Assembly: GCF_040394755.1 (NCBI RefSeq)
Contig: NZ_JBEBRQ010000016.1
Reading direction: 5' to 3' (one strand)
Length of the DNA stretch: 56,883 nt
Source: Castellaniella defragrans_A
GTDB taxonomy: Bacteria; Pseudomonadota; Gammaproteobacteria; Burkholderiales; Burkholderiaceae_B
Positions 23,699 to 32,203 of the stretch are shown one piece after another. The notes under the pieces are model-generated. The model ran no database searches. It was given only the letters and a program-made list of their open reading frames with translations, and was not told where the DNA came from. Made by a program: the position numbers and the translations under genes. Each line of letters begins with the position of its first letter. The first letter of the stretch is position 1.

Positions 23699-25018
23699 TT
23701 ACTTGCCCCACTGAACCTGGGTCAGAACCGCCACGGATTCGACGTGTCGCGGGCCGAAGTCGTGCTTGGCAATCACGCGAACCAGGGTCTGATCGCGCTG
23801 GAATGCGGAGATCACCGTGCCGGAGCCATCCTTGTAGGTGGCTTCCTTGGAGTAGTCGATGACCAACTGTTCTTCTTCGCCGATGAAGCAGTCACCGAAA
23901 TCAGCAAAGTAGATCTCCGAGCCATCCGCCGTGGCAGCGGAACCAGCGCCAACCGTCAGATTGACCGGCACCTGGGTGGTCACGCCCACGGGATATCCCA
24001 TCAGCATGCCTTGATCCAACTCGGGGTAGACCTTGTTGCCATTGCCGTCACGCATCGCCTGCAGGAAGCGCTTGGTACGCGGAGCCATCACCCAGCCGGC
24101 CGCCGTCATGTTGGCGTCCGCCGCTTCGAGCACCAAAACCAGCTTGTTCAGCTCGGTGGAGACCTGGGCAAGGGTCGGCGCGGCTTGCGAGGCCGGGTAA
24201 ACGTTCGTCACTGGCGCCCAGTAGCGCAGGCCCTTGGGATTATTGGCGGCGCCATCATCCCGGATGAACGCCTTGTCCTCGCGCAGCGCGATGGCTGAGG
24301 TCAGATCGCCCACCACGATGGCGTCCACGTTCGGATTGGCCGAGGAAGTTGCCAGCAGGTCATTGGAAATCGGCACCAGGGCAGTCAGCTTCTTGGCCGA
24401 GAGCTTCAGGTCATCGAATTCTTGCTGCGTGGTGGGGATGTCCGAATCCGACCCAATGTAGGCAACCACCGCCCCGCCCTTCAGGCGCGGGATGGTCACG
24501 TTGCCGTTATTGAGCGGCAGCGACCGCGCACCGAGACGGCGCACAACCGACTTGGGCCGCAGCAGTTCGATCACCTCGGACGACAGGTTTGTGGGAACCA
24601 ACACGCCGCCGGCCCCGGAGGTCAGGGTGTTCAGGGAGGCGGCGATATGCTCGCCGTAGCCGCGGTCCATCGCGATCTTGGCTGCTTCCTGGCGATTACC
24701 TTGAGCGGCAGCCAGCGCAATGACCATCTTGGCCATGCCGGCGCCAGGCTTTTCCGGGGTCTTGGGCTGGACCGGTACGGTGCTGGTCGCCTTGACCGGA
24801 TTGTCCACGGGCACAGCCGCAGCAGCCGCCATCCGTTCGGCGGCTTCCGCGCGTTCGATCTGGGCGGTCAGGTCAGCAAATTTGCCTTGCAGATCGGCGA
24901 ATTCGGCCTGTTGCTCGACGGTCAGTTGACCGCTTTCCGCTTCGATAGCGGCCAGAGCCTGCACCTGATCGTTGATCGTGGCGCGTTCGCTCCGCAGTTC
25001 ATGCACTTTCTTAGCCAT
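23699..25018 (-). CDS. HK97-type major capsid protein
   Basis: The 439-residue protein has a coiled-coil N-terminal delta domain (about residues 1-110, rich in Glu, Ala and Gln) acting as a built-in scaffold, then the HK97 fold (SGAGGVLVPTNLSSEVIELL, VTIPRLKGGAVVAYIGSDSD, RVIAKHDFGPRHVESVAVL). The protease gene lies directly upstream and should remove the delta domain. ATG 25018 (MAKKVHELR) follows GGAG. Confidence 0.92.
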   Translation of the reverse strand: MAKKVHELRSERATINDQVQALAAIEAESGQLTVEQQAEFADLQGKFADLTAQIERAEAAERMAAAAAVPVDNPVKATSTVPVQPKTPEKPGAGMAKMVIALAAAQGNRQEAAKIAMDRGYGEHIAASLNTLTSGAGGVLVPTNLSSEVIELLRPKSVVRRLGARSLPLNNGNVTIPRLKGGAVVAYIGSDSDIPTTQQEFDDLKLSAKKLTALVPISNDLLATSSANPNVDAIVVGDLTSAIALREDKAFIRDDGAANNPKGLRYWAPVTNVYPASQAAPTLAQVSTELNKLVLVLEAADANMTAAGWVMAPRTKRFLQAMRDGNGNKVYPELDQGMLMGYPVGVTTQVPVNLTVGAGSAATADGSEIYFADFGDCFIGEEEQLVIDYSKEATYKDGSGTVISAFQRDQTLVRVIAKHDFGPRHVESVAVLTQVQWGK

Positions 25019-25037
25019 TTTGAGGCTCCATAAAAAA

Positions 25038-25053
25038 GCCACCCGAAGGTGGC
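25038..25053 (-). terminator. hairpin + U tract directly before a ribosome site (7 of 8)
   Basis: On the minus strand GCCACC / GGTGGC with the stable tetraloop TTCG is followed by TTTTTT and ATGGAGC of the capsid gene. Confidence 0.65.
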
Positions 25054-25077
25054 GGTTAGCATTAGGCGCGAACGCGA

Positions 25078-26025
25078 CTAAATGCGATTCTGTGTATCCA
25101 TCGCGGCAGCGCGGGCCGCGATTCGGGTTGGATTCTTGGCAGATCGGCGGGCGGCGACCTCGGCGGCGATGCGGTTGACTGCGGCCTGCGGCGTCTCGAC
25201 GCGATCGGCCAGGCCAATCTCAACCGCCTTGCCACCGAAGAACACCCCCGCTTCCGTTTCCTTCACGGATGCAACGGACATACCGCGGCTGCGGGCCACG
25301 GATTGCGCAAACGATTCGTAGTTGTCTTGAACGAGCTCGGTCAGCCAAGCGATGGCCTCCTCAGTCGGCGGCGCATCGCTAGACAGATCATTTTTCCGCG
25401 CCCCAGCAAATACGGTCGTGATCTTGATTCCGTTCTGCTCGTAGCGCTTGCTCATGTCCATATGGCGGGCAATGACGCCGATGGAGCCCACCCCGGAGCT
25501 CGGGGCCACGACCACCTCCGACGCGGCAGACGCCAGCGCATAGGCCGCAGAATAGGCGCCGAAGTTGGAAACGGCCGTGATGGACTTGATGGCACGGGCC
25601 GCGAAGATTTCATCGGCCAGTTCCACGCAGCCAGTGGCCGACCCTCCGGGGCTGTCGATATCCATCACAATGTGTTCGACGCTCGGATCGGACACCGCTT
25701 GATTAAGCATGGCGCGAATATCCTCATAGCTGGTCATGGTTTCGCACAGGTCCAGGTGAGCCGAACGCGAAACCAGCAGACCATGGATGGGCAGCATGTA
25801 GACGCCCGTATCGCGGGCAGCCTGCAAGCGGCGTTCTTCTGGGGATGGGCCTGCCTGGACAGGATCTTCGTCGTACCACGCCCCAATGGCAGGAGCCTGA
25901 CCGATATTGACGATATTCAGGTTCATCGTTCGGTTGGCCCACTGAACAGCCATGTCCAGCATGTCATCGCGTACCATCTGCGGCGTATTGAAAATCAGGC
26001 TTGCGAGTCGATGATAATTTTTCAT
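25078..26025 (-). CDS. S49-family head maturation protease
   Basis: The 315-residue protein shows the SppA/lambda C layout: DIDSPGGSATGC (about 122-133), the nucleophile Ser159 in FGAYSAAYALA, GVGSIGV, and Lys211 in FAGARKND as the likely general base. It would cleave the capsid delta domain and other head proteins. No separate scaffold gene (Nu3) is visible within it, in agreement with the built-in delta domain. Its start overlaps the portal stop (ATGA). Confidence 0.85.
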   Translation of the reverse strand: MKNYHRLASLIFNTPQMVRDDMLDMAVQWANRTMNLNIVNIGQAPAIGAWYDEDPVQAGPSPEERRLQAARDTGVYMLPIHGLLVSRSAHLDLCETMTSYEDIRAMLNQAVSDPSVEHIVMDIDSPGGSATGCVELADEIFAARAIKSITAVSNFGAYSAAYALASAASEVVVAPSSGVGSIGVIARHMDMSKRYEQNGIKITTVFAGARKNDLSSDAPPTEEAIAWLTELVQDNYESFAQSVARSRGMSVASVKETEAGVFFGGKAVEIGLADRVETPQAAVNRIAAEVAARRSAKNPTRIAARAAAMDTQNRI

Positions 26026-27266
26026 TGAAGTGCCTCTGCAATGGCGGCAACCGCCTTGGTTTCCGGTTCTTTGGGGAATTTCGTTGCGCTAGGATCAGCA
26101 GCGTCTACCATGTTCAGCGGCTGAAGGTAGACATCCCCGCCGGTCACAGGCGGAAGATTCTCCAGGCGGCGAATGTCGTTGATGGACAGCCAACCCCACT
26201 GGCGGCCCACCGCATAAGCCCTGTAACGGGCTTCTTGGTTGCCGCGCAGCAGGCCACCGACGTTGAACTCGATGTAGTAGTCATTGCGCTCGTTGGGGTT
26301 CAGAAAATCGCGTTGCATGGCCTGCTCGTGGCGGCGAAGCCACGGCATCAGCCCATAGACAACGTACTGAATCTGCAAATTCTCGACGTTGTTGAGGGTT
26401 GCGCCCTCCATACTCCCGACCATCGGAAGCGGCAACTTGTAGATTCGGGCGATGGCTGAGTCCGAGAGCTTCAGGGCATCGATCAGTTCGGCATCCACGT
26501 TGCTCATAGTGAGCGGACGAAAGGTTATCCCCTCTTGCAGGAACGCGACCTTGCCCTTGTTTCCGGAGCCGCCAAAACGGTCCTGCCAATCGCCTGTGAT
26601 GCTATCGATGACCTTCTGTTCCTTGATCGCTGGCGACTCTTTTGGTCGTTCCAGCACACCAGAAAGCGCCGTCCCATTCAGGAACGACTTGGCCGAATAT
26701 TCGGATAGGGCCAGGGCGTAGCCGACAGAATTGGCGTGCAGAGCGATTGGTGACAGGCCTACGTAGTTATCCAGAGACACCCAGCGGACATGGTGGATCA
26801 TGCGCTGCGGTATGGGCTCGGCCGTGCCGATCTGGTAGTACGGCTGAAGGTCTTCGCCCTTCAGGACCGTCATCTTTCCCGGATCAAGCGGATATAGACC
26901 TTTGATCCGGCCGCGCCCGTCACGCTCAATGTAGCTGTACGCATTGCCCCGAAGGCCCGCCGCCATCTGTCCGCACTCTCGGTATTCGAAAGGGGTCTGC
27001 CAGCCGTTGGGCTGGTGTTTGAGGATGTCGTAAAGCGGGTGATCCGTCGCTGACTGACGCCCACCATCAGGCTGGCGTCGGTACAGCTCCAGGGGCAGCT
27101 GAGCCACACTCTCAGCCAATAGCGACACGCAGTTTTGCAGCATAGGGATAGCCAGCGCTGTTTTGTGCGTCACCAGTTGCCCGGACGCGGAGCGAGTGGC
27201 GCCCAGTAGGCCAGATGTCCATCCGGCCAGCATGCCAACCTCTACGGCAGATTTCTTAAACAGCAT
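26022..27266 (-). CDS. HK97-type portal protein
   Basis: The 414-residue protein has LPLELYRR, HPLYDILKHQPNGWQTPFEY, GNAYSYIERD and IYKLPLPMVGS, all landmarks of the HK97 portal family, the dodecameric ring through which DNA is packaged. Length is normal. It lies between the large terminase and protease genes. The start is inside the end of a small membrane-protein gene (11-base overlap). Confidence 0.92.
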   Translation of the reverse strand: MLFKKSAVEVGMLAGWTSGLLGATRSASGQLVTHKTALAIPMLQNCVSLLAESVAQLPLELYRRQPDGGRQSATDHPLYDILKHQPNGWQTPFEYRECGQMAAGLRGNAYSYIERDGRGRIKGLYPLDPGKMTVLKGEDLQPYYQIGTAEPIPQRMIHHVRWVSLDNYVGLSPIALHANSVGYALALSEYSAKSFLNGTALSGVLERPKESPAIKEQKVIDSITGDWQDRFGGSGNKGKVAFLQEGITFRPLTMSNVDAELIDALKLSDSAIARIYKLPLPMVGSMEGATLNNVENLQIQYVVYGLMPWLRRHEQAMQRDFLNPNERNDYYIEFNVGGLLRGNQEARYRAYAVGRQWGWLSINDIRRLENLPPVTGGDVYLQPLNMVDAADPSATKFPKEPETKAVAAIAEALQ

Positions 27267-27411
27267 GACGATCCAGGGCCGCGCCGAAGGCGATCAAGAG
27301 TGCGCCGGCAACGATGGCCGCCGTGGGGATATGGACAAGCGCCAGGCCGCCGACAAGCGAAGCAAAGCCAATGACCATGACGGCCAGCGCCACCTTTTCC
27401 TTCGCGTTCAT
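27256..27411 (-). CDS. small membrane protein between terminase and portal (51 aa)
   Basis: A 51-residue protein, MNAKEKVALAVMVIGFASLVGGLALVH followed in frame by a second hydrophobic stretch (IPTAAIVAGALLIAFGAAL), so two membrane helices. Its ATG overlaps the terminase stop (ATGA) and its stop lies inside the portal start. Its place and coupling argue that it is real; the role is unknown. Confidence 0.7.
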   Translation of the reverse strand: MNAKEKVALAVMVIGFASLVGGLALVHIPTAAIVAGALLIAFGAALDRHAV

Positions 27412-29123
27412 ATCGTTACCCCTTGCTCGTAGACGCTGGTCTGCTCCTGTTCGGGAGGGACCATTGCGCGGCTTATTGCCATGATTACGGCGACAGCGCC
27501 GTCAATTTTGTTGTCATTGCCCTGCTTGATAGGTCGGACAATGTCGTCATTCCCCGGAATGTGCTTGCCGATCACATTACCCACGCACCAGGTCATGATC
27601 GGGTTGCCATCGTGATGGAACCGCCCGGACATGATCGCCGCCTCAAGCTCCTTCATCGGATCAGACATGTTCGTGTAGTTCTGGATGATGGTTACAGGCG
27701 TCAGCCCTTCATCATCCAGGTGATGCGACAGGTTTGTTGCTCCGTGTGGGTCGATCGGGCTGCTCTCCACAGGAGAAACCTTGTTAGCCTCAATCGCCTC
27801 AGCGAGGATGGCTCGGTAATCGATTTCCGCGCCGTCCGTTTCTTCCAGGTGCCCGGAATTGACCCACGCCTGATAGCGTTCGGCCATCCGGCGGTTATCC
27901 GTGCTCTTGACCGTATCCTCTGGCACCCAGAACCTGGGCGACACGCTGTAGTAATGACGCTTTCCGTCAATGTCCCGGTAGAAAATACGGGCCATGCAGT
28001 TCATGTCCAGCTTGCGGGCCAGGTCGAACCCCAGAATGCAGGAGTGGCCTTCAAACGCACCCAGAGTCAGGCTGACGTCTTCGCACGCCTTCCAACTCTC
28101 CATGTTGAAGTAGCCAGTCTTCGCGCTTACCCAGACATTCAGATGCTTGGTCTTGAAGGTATTGGTGAACCGTGCCGAGCGAATCGCCCGCTGCTGCTGG
28201 CTCTCCAGGTACTCCTGAAAGACGGATACGCCAATGTTTGGGTTGGCCTTCGCCAGCACCTTTGGATCTGTCCAGTCATCACCCTCGTCAATGGTCCAGA
28301 TCCAGCCGAACAGCTCATCGTCCGGAACCGTACCATCTAGCATTTCAATGACTTGACGGCGCTTGTCGTAGCACGGGCCCTCGATGTTCGCGCCGGATGT
28401 CGTGATGATGAACATCAGCGGCTGCCGGCGCGCTCCCATGCCGGTCAGCATGGTTTCGTACTGCGCAGCCGTGTCATGCTCGTGATATTCGTCAATCACC
28501 GAGCACGATGGGCTGCTGCCATCGCCTGGGTTGCCAATCAACGGCTCAAAGCGGCTGCCATCCTCAGGGATGTTCATGTTCGAGGCGTTGACCTCGATGC
28601 CTTTGTGCTCAACCAACATCGGCGAGCGCTTGACCATCAGCCGGGCGGGCCTGAACACCTCCCAGGCTTGCTTTTCCGTCGTGGCCCCAGAATAGACTTC
28701 CGCGCCGAACTCGTCGTCGGCCACGAACATGCTGACACCAACACCAGCTGCAACCTGCGACTTCCCATTCTTGCGCGGGACTTCCCAGTAAGACTCACGA
28801 AACCGCCTGAATCCGTCCTTTTTCTTGACCCAGCCGAACGTGCAGGCCAAACCGAACTTCTGCCAGGGCTCCAGACTCAACAACTGCCGCTTGAAACCCC
28901 ACTCACCTTTCGTGTGCGGCAAAAGCTCAATCAGCCTGATCTTGCGCTCAGCCAACTCGGGATCGAACCGGTATGGATAATCCGCCCGGCGGCTCGCCTC
29001 CAGATCATCAAGATGCCTCTGACAGGCCAGGACGATGTACCGGCACGCCGGAATCTTCCCGCGTATCACGTCATGCGCGAACTTAAGCGCCTGCTCGTAT
29101 GCCGGATAATCCCCCTTCGCCAT
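27408..29123 (-). CDS. terL: terminase large subunit
   Basis: The 571-residue protein has the ATPase motifs VPRKNGKSQ (Walker A type, near residue 115) and CSVIDEYHEHD (Walker B with catalytic Glu, near 207), then ITTSGANIEGP, and nuclease residues in GFDLARKLD (near 360) and DNKIDGAVA (near 540). It belongs to the HK97/P27-associated terminase group, which packages DNA into the prohead. ATG 29123 is preferred over 29144 because GGGA is eight bases upstream and the longer start overlaps the small subunit gene. Confidence 0.93.
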   Translation of the reverse strand: MAKGDYPAYEQALKFAHDVIRGKIPACRYIVLACQRHLDDLEASRRADYPYRFDPELAERKIRLIELLPHTKGEWGFKRQLLSLEPWQKFGLACTFGWVKKKDGFRRFRESYWEVPRKNGKSQVAAGVGVSMFVADDEFGAEVYSGATTEKQAWEVFRPARLMVKRSPMLVEHKGIEVNASNMNIPEDGSRFEPLIGNPGDGSSPSCSVIDEYHEHDTAAQYETMLTGMGARRQPLMFIITTSGANIEGPCYDKRRQVIEMLDGTVPDDELFGWIWTIDEGDDWTDPKVLAKANPNIGVSVFQEYLESQQQRAIRSARFTNTFKTKHLNVWVSAKTGYFNMESWKACEDVSLTLGAFEGHSCILGFDLARKLDMNCMARIFYRDIDGKRHYYSVSPRFWVPEDTVKSTDNRRMAERYQAWVNSGHLEETDGAEIDYRAILAEAIEANKVSPVESSPIDPHGATNLSHHLDDEGLTPVTIIQNYTNMSDPMKELEAAIMSGRFHHDGNPIMTWCVGNVIGKHIPGNDDIVRPIKQGNDNKIDGAVAVIMAISRAMVPPEQEQTSVYEQGVTI

Positions 29124-29124
29124 A

Positions 29125-29601
29125 TCAAATTCCCAATGCGGCAAAAGGATTGTTCTGCTTCTTGCCCTTCGGCCCTATCAAACGTTGCCGACTGGACGGA
29201 TCTAGGCCAAGCATGCCGCCATAAGTTGCCATGACCGACACCGCTTCCTTCAACGCGGTCGCTGCTGGATTCTTCACCATCCCGCCTTGCGCGCCCATGA
29301 CGGTCACGCCATGGGCCTGAATGTGTTCTTGGGCCATCCGGAACTGGTTGTAGGCGTTGCAGTAGACCTCCAGGTTCTGGATATCAGTGCCCTGCAGGAT
29401 TCGTTCTTTGCAGAGCTGCGGAGCCAGCGTCAGCCACAGGTCACGCCCAAATCCATCGATCCATTCAGGGCAGTCAATATTAGTGACCGCATCGAAATCC
29501 GGCGCCTCGACATTGATGGCCCGCTTCCCGGGGTTTCCTGCGAGAAGTTTCTTTTCAGCCGGTTTTGGCCTGCGCCCTGACCGGCCCGCTACGCCAGCCA
29601 T
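29125..29601 (-). CDS. terS: P27-family terminase small subunit
   Basis: A 158-residue protein beginning GRSGRRPKPAEKKLLAGNPGKR, the P27 family opening, with helical YCNAYNQFRMAQEHI and C-terminal PSSRQRLIG. It recognises the packaging start on concatemeric DNA. The HNH gene upstream and this family usually go together in cos-packaging phages. Confidence 0.88.
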   Translation of the reverse strand: MAGVAGRSGRRPKPAEKKLLAGNPGKRAINVEAPDFDAVTNIDCPEWIDGFGRDLWLTLAPQLCKERILQGTDIQNLEVYCNAYNQFRMAQEHIQAHGVTVMGAQGGMVKNPAATALKEAVSVMATYGGMLGLDPSSRQRLIGPKGKKQNNPFAALGI

Positions 29602-29768
29602 AGGCCCAATCCTTAGATTCTGTATTTCGCGGGTGTAAAAATTTGACTGGGCGGACGGTCTTTACGGTCGACCCGGTTCCGGTTTCGACCCCCCCCTACC
29701 CCTGTCTGACCTCTATCAGCCTTGCACGGCCTACCAACAGGCCGCACTGATCTTGGCCTGCCGCCTCA
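29602..29768. other. gene-free gap between HNH and terS; possible cos region
   Basis: No coding frame is visible in 167 bases. It has a dyad GGTCGA...TTCGACC around 29677-29695 next to seven or more C in a row. In HK97-like phages the cos site lies between the HNH and terS genes, so this is the best place to look, but no cohesive end can be identified by eye. Confidence 0.35.
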
Positions 29769-30146
29769 TCACTTTCCTCTCGCCCGCCTGGCCTCAGCCT
29801 GCGTCTTTGCTTTGTGACATTCGCGGTTGATTGCCCTGAGATTACTCAGGTCATCTGTGCCGCCGTCTGCCTTTGGTTTGATGTGGTCAACCTCGGTAGC
29901 AATCCGCACCCGGCTAAGCGCTGCACACTCTGGGCACCGGCATATCCCAGCATCCCGCCTGAGCACGATCTCCCGCAGCTTGCGCCACTTCGATCCATAC
30001 CCACGCTCTGCGCTGGACTTGCTGTGCTGCCAGGGCGCCGCGTCTGCTTGATGCTCATCACAGTAGCCGTTGGTGTTGCGAGTCAGGGCGTTGCAGCCCC
30101 GATGGCGGCAGGGCTTGTTGGGGCGTTGAGGCATAACCAATTTCAT
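29769..30146 (-). CDS. HNH endonuclease (packaging associated)
   Basis: A 125-residue protein with two CxxC-like pairs at the N-terminus (CRHRGC, C at 31 with H34), CRCPEC (about 75-80) and the HNH core EVDHIKPKADGGTDDLSNLRAI ending in C-x-x-CHKAKT-type residues (ECHKAKT). Phage HNH proteins next to terS stimulate terminase cutting at cos. Start could be 30146 or the Met four residues later (30134); neither has a strong ribosome site. Confidence 0.82.
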   Translation of the reverse strand: MKLVMPQRPNKPCRHRGCNALTRNTNGYCDEHQADAAPWQHSKSSAERGYGSKWRKLREIVLRRDAGICRCPECAALSRVRIATEVDHIKPKADGGTDDLSNLRAINRECHKAKTQAEARRARGK

Positions 30147-30216
30147 TTGTAGACGGTGGATGACAATAGCAGAACAGAATAGACTGTTACATCTTCTCTT
30201 TTTATAGGCGCTTTAC

Positions 30217-30855
30217 ATGGAAGAAATCGTCATTCCAGCCTTCAATATTGATGGTTTTAATTGCCCTCATTGCGGCGCGTATTCCCACATGACCTGGAGG
30301 GTTGTCGGCTTTCATCAATACAGCAATTCATACCGCCATGTCGACGGTCTCAATTCCGCAACATGCGCGAAATGCGATGCGTACTCTCTCTGGTTGCACG
30401 ACGACACCTGGAAAATGTTTTATCCGGCAAAGTTAGCGAGCCCAGCGCCGCACTCAGACATGCCAGATACGTGCGTAGGAGACTACCAAGAAGCCCGTGC
30501 GGTATTCTCAGGCTCCCCTCGCGCCGCAGCGGCACTTCTTCGTCTGTGCGTCCAAAGGCTATGCAAAGAACTCGGCCAGCCGGGAAAGAACATAAACGAC
30601 GACATTGCCGCATTGGTGAGGAATGGTCTGCCTGTTCAGATCACGCAGGCCCTGGATGTCGTCCGCGTCACTGGAAATAATGCGGTCCATCCTGGCGAGA
30701 TGTCGGAGGGCGACACAGCACAATTGGCTGGTAGCCTATTTGGGCTCGTCAACTTCATTGTTGATAGCCAAATCGCCCAGCCGAAGCGTATTCAGGAAAT
30801 GTTCGACAAGCTTCCTGAGGGAGCGCGAGCGGCGATTGAGAAGCGCGACACCTAA
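30217..30855 (+). CDS. DUF4145-domain protein with zinc ribbon
   Basis: The 212-residue protein starts with a zinc-ribbon like pair (CPHC at 16-19 and CAKC at 50-53) and continues with the DUF4145 core: SPRAAAALLRLCVQRLCKELG, INDDIAALV, ALDVVRVTGNNAVHPGE. DUF4145 occurs alone or in restriction and toxin-type defence proteins, but its activity is unknown. It is on the plus strand, opposite to the late operon, next to HicAB, so it is probably cargo expressed in the lysogen. Confidence 0.75.
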   Translation: MEEIVIPAFNIDGFNCPHCGAYSHMTWRVVGFHQYSNSYRHVDGLNSATCAKCDAYSLWLHDDTWKMFYPAKLASPAPHSDMPDTCVGDYQEARAVFSGSPRAAAALLRLCVQRLCKELGQPGKNINDDIAALVRNGLPVQITQALDVVRVTGNNAVHPGEMSEGDTAQLAGSLFGLVNFIVDSQIAQPKRIQEMFDKLPEGARAAIEKRDT

Positions 30856-30939
30856 CGATCACCAAGCACGCCACAACATCACTCCCGACTCAGCATCGCC
30901 CAAGCGGGGCGCGAAATTCAAATTATTCCGCTCGGTGTG

Positions 30940-30974
30940 TTGCATACACACCGTTCAATGTGTATAATACACAC
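30940..30974 (+). promoter_or_regulatory. hicAB promoter and operator
   Basis: TTGCAT (30940-30945), 17 bases, TATAAT (30963-30968). The palindrome GTGTATAATACAC covers the -10 box, and GTGTGTTGCATACACAC-type symmetry covers the -35 box; HicB with its ribbon-helix-helix domain is the likely binder. Predicted +1 is the A of the hicA ATG. Confidence 0.75.
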
Positions 30975-31157
30975 ATGGACAGCAAAGAACTGACCAAGCT
31001 ACTTGAGCGGGATGGCTGGAAGCTGCGGGGAGTTAAGGGCTCGCACCACATCTATCACCACCCAGACCGCCCCGGACACATCAGCGTCCCTCACCCTAAA
31101 AAGGATCTTGGAATCGGACTCGTGAACAAGCTACTGCGACAAGCAGGACTCAAGTAA
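30975..31157 (+). CDS. hicA: HicA toxin (mRNA interferase)
   Basis: A 60-residue dsRNA-binding-fold protein: MDSKELTKLLERDGWKL then the catalytic His in GSHHIYHHP and VPHPKKDLGIGLVNKLLRQAGL, all standard for HicA. It cleaves mRNA in the ribosome context and is neutralised by HicB. ATG 30975 is the predicted first transcribed base and there is no ribosome site, so translation is probably leaderless; an upstream in-frame ATG (30960) would lie within the promoter. Confidence 0.92.
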   Translation: MDSKELTKLLERDGWKLRGVKGSHHIYHHPDRPGHISVPHPKKDLGIGLVNKLLRQAGLK

Positions 31158-31164
31158 CACCAAA

Positions 31165-31182
31165 CCCCGGCTCGAGCCGGGG
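31165..31182 (+). terminator. hairpin between hicA and hicB
   Basis: CCCCGGC / GCCGGGG with loop TCGA; the T run comes 15 bases later just before the hicB ribosome site. It may attenuate or stabilise the hicB part of the mRNA. Confidence 0.5.
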
Positions 31183-31212
31183 CGCGGTTCGATACCTTTT
31201 TTGGAGAACACT

Positions 31213-31605
31213 ATGAAATACCCTGTCGCCATTGAGCCCGGGAATGAAACCCAAGCGTGGGGCGCTGTTGTTCCTGACCTACCTGGCTGCTTCTCCGCAG
31301 CAGATGAAGGTATTGATCAAGCTATCGAGGCATCCAAGGAGGCCATCGAGCTATGGATCGAGGCTGCAATGGACTCCGGCCAGCCGATCCCCTCTCCAGG
31401 CAGCATCAGCACACATCAAGCCAATCCTGAATTTGCAGGATGGATTTGGGCTGTCGTAGAAATTGATCCAGCCTGCATGGATGAAACCGTTGAGAGGGTC
31501 AATATCACCCTGCCCCGCCGCATTCTTAAACGCCTTGACGATCGCGCTAGGGCGGCAGGTGAAAGCCGCAGCGGCTATATCGCTCACATGGCGCTTACTA
31601 ACTGA
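31213..31605 (+). CDS. hicB: HicB antitoxin
   Basis: The 130-residue protein begins MKYPVAIEPGNETQAWGAVVPDLPGCFSAADE, the degenerate RNase H-like HicB fold, and ends with a ribbon-helix-helix (VNITLPRRILKRLDDRARAAGESRSGYI) that binds the operator. It inhibits HicA and represses the operon. GGAG precedes ATG 31213. The pair is on the plus strand against the late transcript. Confidence 0.92.
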   Translation: MKYPVAIEPGNETQAWGAVVPDLPGCFSAADEGIDQAIEASKEAIELWIEAAMDSGQPIPSPGSISTHQANPEFAGWIWAVVEIDPACMDETVERVNITLPRRILKRLDDRARAAGESRSGYIAHMALTN

Positions 31606-31676
31606 TCTATCGCCCAGCGATCAGTCCGGGCGGCCTGCAATGCAGGACTTCAGCCGCGCCCGCCGGGGGTCGGAAA

Positions 31677-31862
31677 TCATCGCGCCCGAACCCAACCAAA
31701 GCCAGCCCGGTACTCAAACGCATCCATCGCTTTGAGCGCCAGGGCCTGCTGGCGCGCTTCAATCCATGAATCCGCCTCGATCGTCTCCAACATCTCGCCG
31801 CGGCTTTCATTGTCCAGGATCGCCCTGCCCTCTGTATCGGAGACTGACAGGCAGAAGATCAC
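31677..31862 (-). CDS. small phage protein, function unknown (61 aa)
   Basis: A 61-residue protein (VSDTEGRAILDNESRGEMLETIEADSWIEAR, ending GWVRAR) that I recall only as a conserved hypothetical of this phage group. The start is GTG 31862, shown by GGAG in the context TTTTTCATTGGAGC, the same hairpin-plus-ribosome-site element as at the tail tube gene. A competing ATG-less frame to 31810 is a shadow. Confidence 0.65.
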   Translation of the reverse strand: MIFCLSVSDTEGRAILDNESRGEMLETIEADSWIEARQQALALKAMDAFEYRAGFGWVRAR

Positions 31863-31880
31863 TGGGGCTCCAATGAAAAA

Positions 31881-31898
31881 CCCGCCTCAATGGGCGGG
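31881..31898 (-). terminator. hairpin + U tract directly before a ribosome site (8 of 8)
   Basis: On the minus strand CCCGCC / GGCGGG with a 6-base loop is followed by TTTTTCATTGGAGC of the GTG-started gene. Confidence 0.65.
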
Positions 31899-31906
31899 TG
31901 CGTTTC

Positions 31907-32203
31907 TTATAGGCGAGCGGGGCTTGCCGTATTATGGCAGTTAGCGTGGCAGCTATCATCAACTCCATGTGGCAAACTGCCACGCCATGCATAGAACGCC
32001 GACGTTTCGCCATCCTTGATCTTGACCACATGCCCTGTGTCGATCAGGTGGTCCAACACGCGGCGAACGCCCTCGCGCACGGAATTGCGTTCTTTTTGAG
32101 ATATCGCCCGACCGCGAGATACCTCACGCACAAGCTGCGCCATGCGGTATTCCCTTCCAGGATACGGCCGCATCAGTCCCAGGATTTCACGCGCATACTT
32201 CAA
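31907..32203 (-). CDS. probable winged-helix DNA-binding phage protein
   Basis: About 98 residues; REYRMAQLVREVSRGRAISQKERNSVREGVRRVLDHLIDTGHVVKI reads as a winged-helix domain (three helices, then a beta hairpin). The start is TTG 32203, with AAGGAG seven bases upstream; no in-frame ATG lies nearby. It overlaps the preceding gene by 17 bases. It lies just after the possible late regulator and may help control late transcription. Confidence 0.6.
   Translation of the reverse strand: MKYAREILGLMRPYPGREYRMAQLVREVSRGRAISQKERNSVREGVRRVLDHLIDTGHVVKIKDGETSAFYAWRGSLPHGVDDSCHANCHNTASPARL

Noticed and set aside
29602..29768. Defined cos site
   Set aside because: Only position and a weak dyad point to it; no cohesive end sequence could be recognised, so it is listed as a gap, not as cos.
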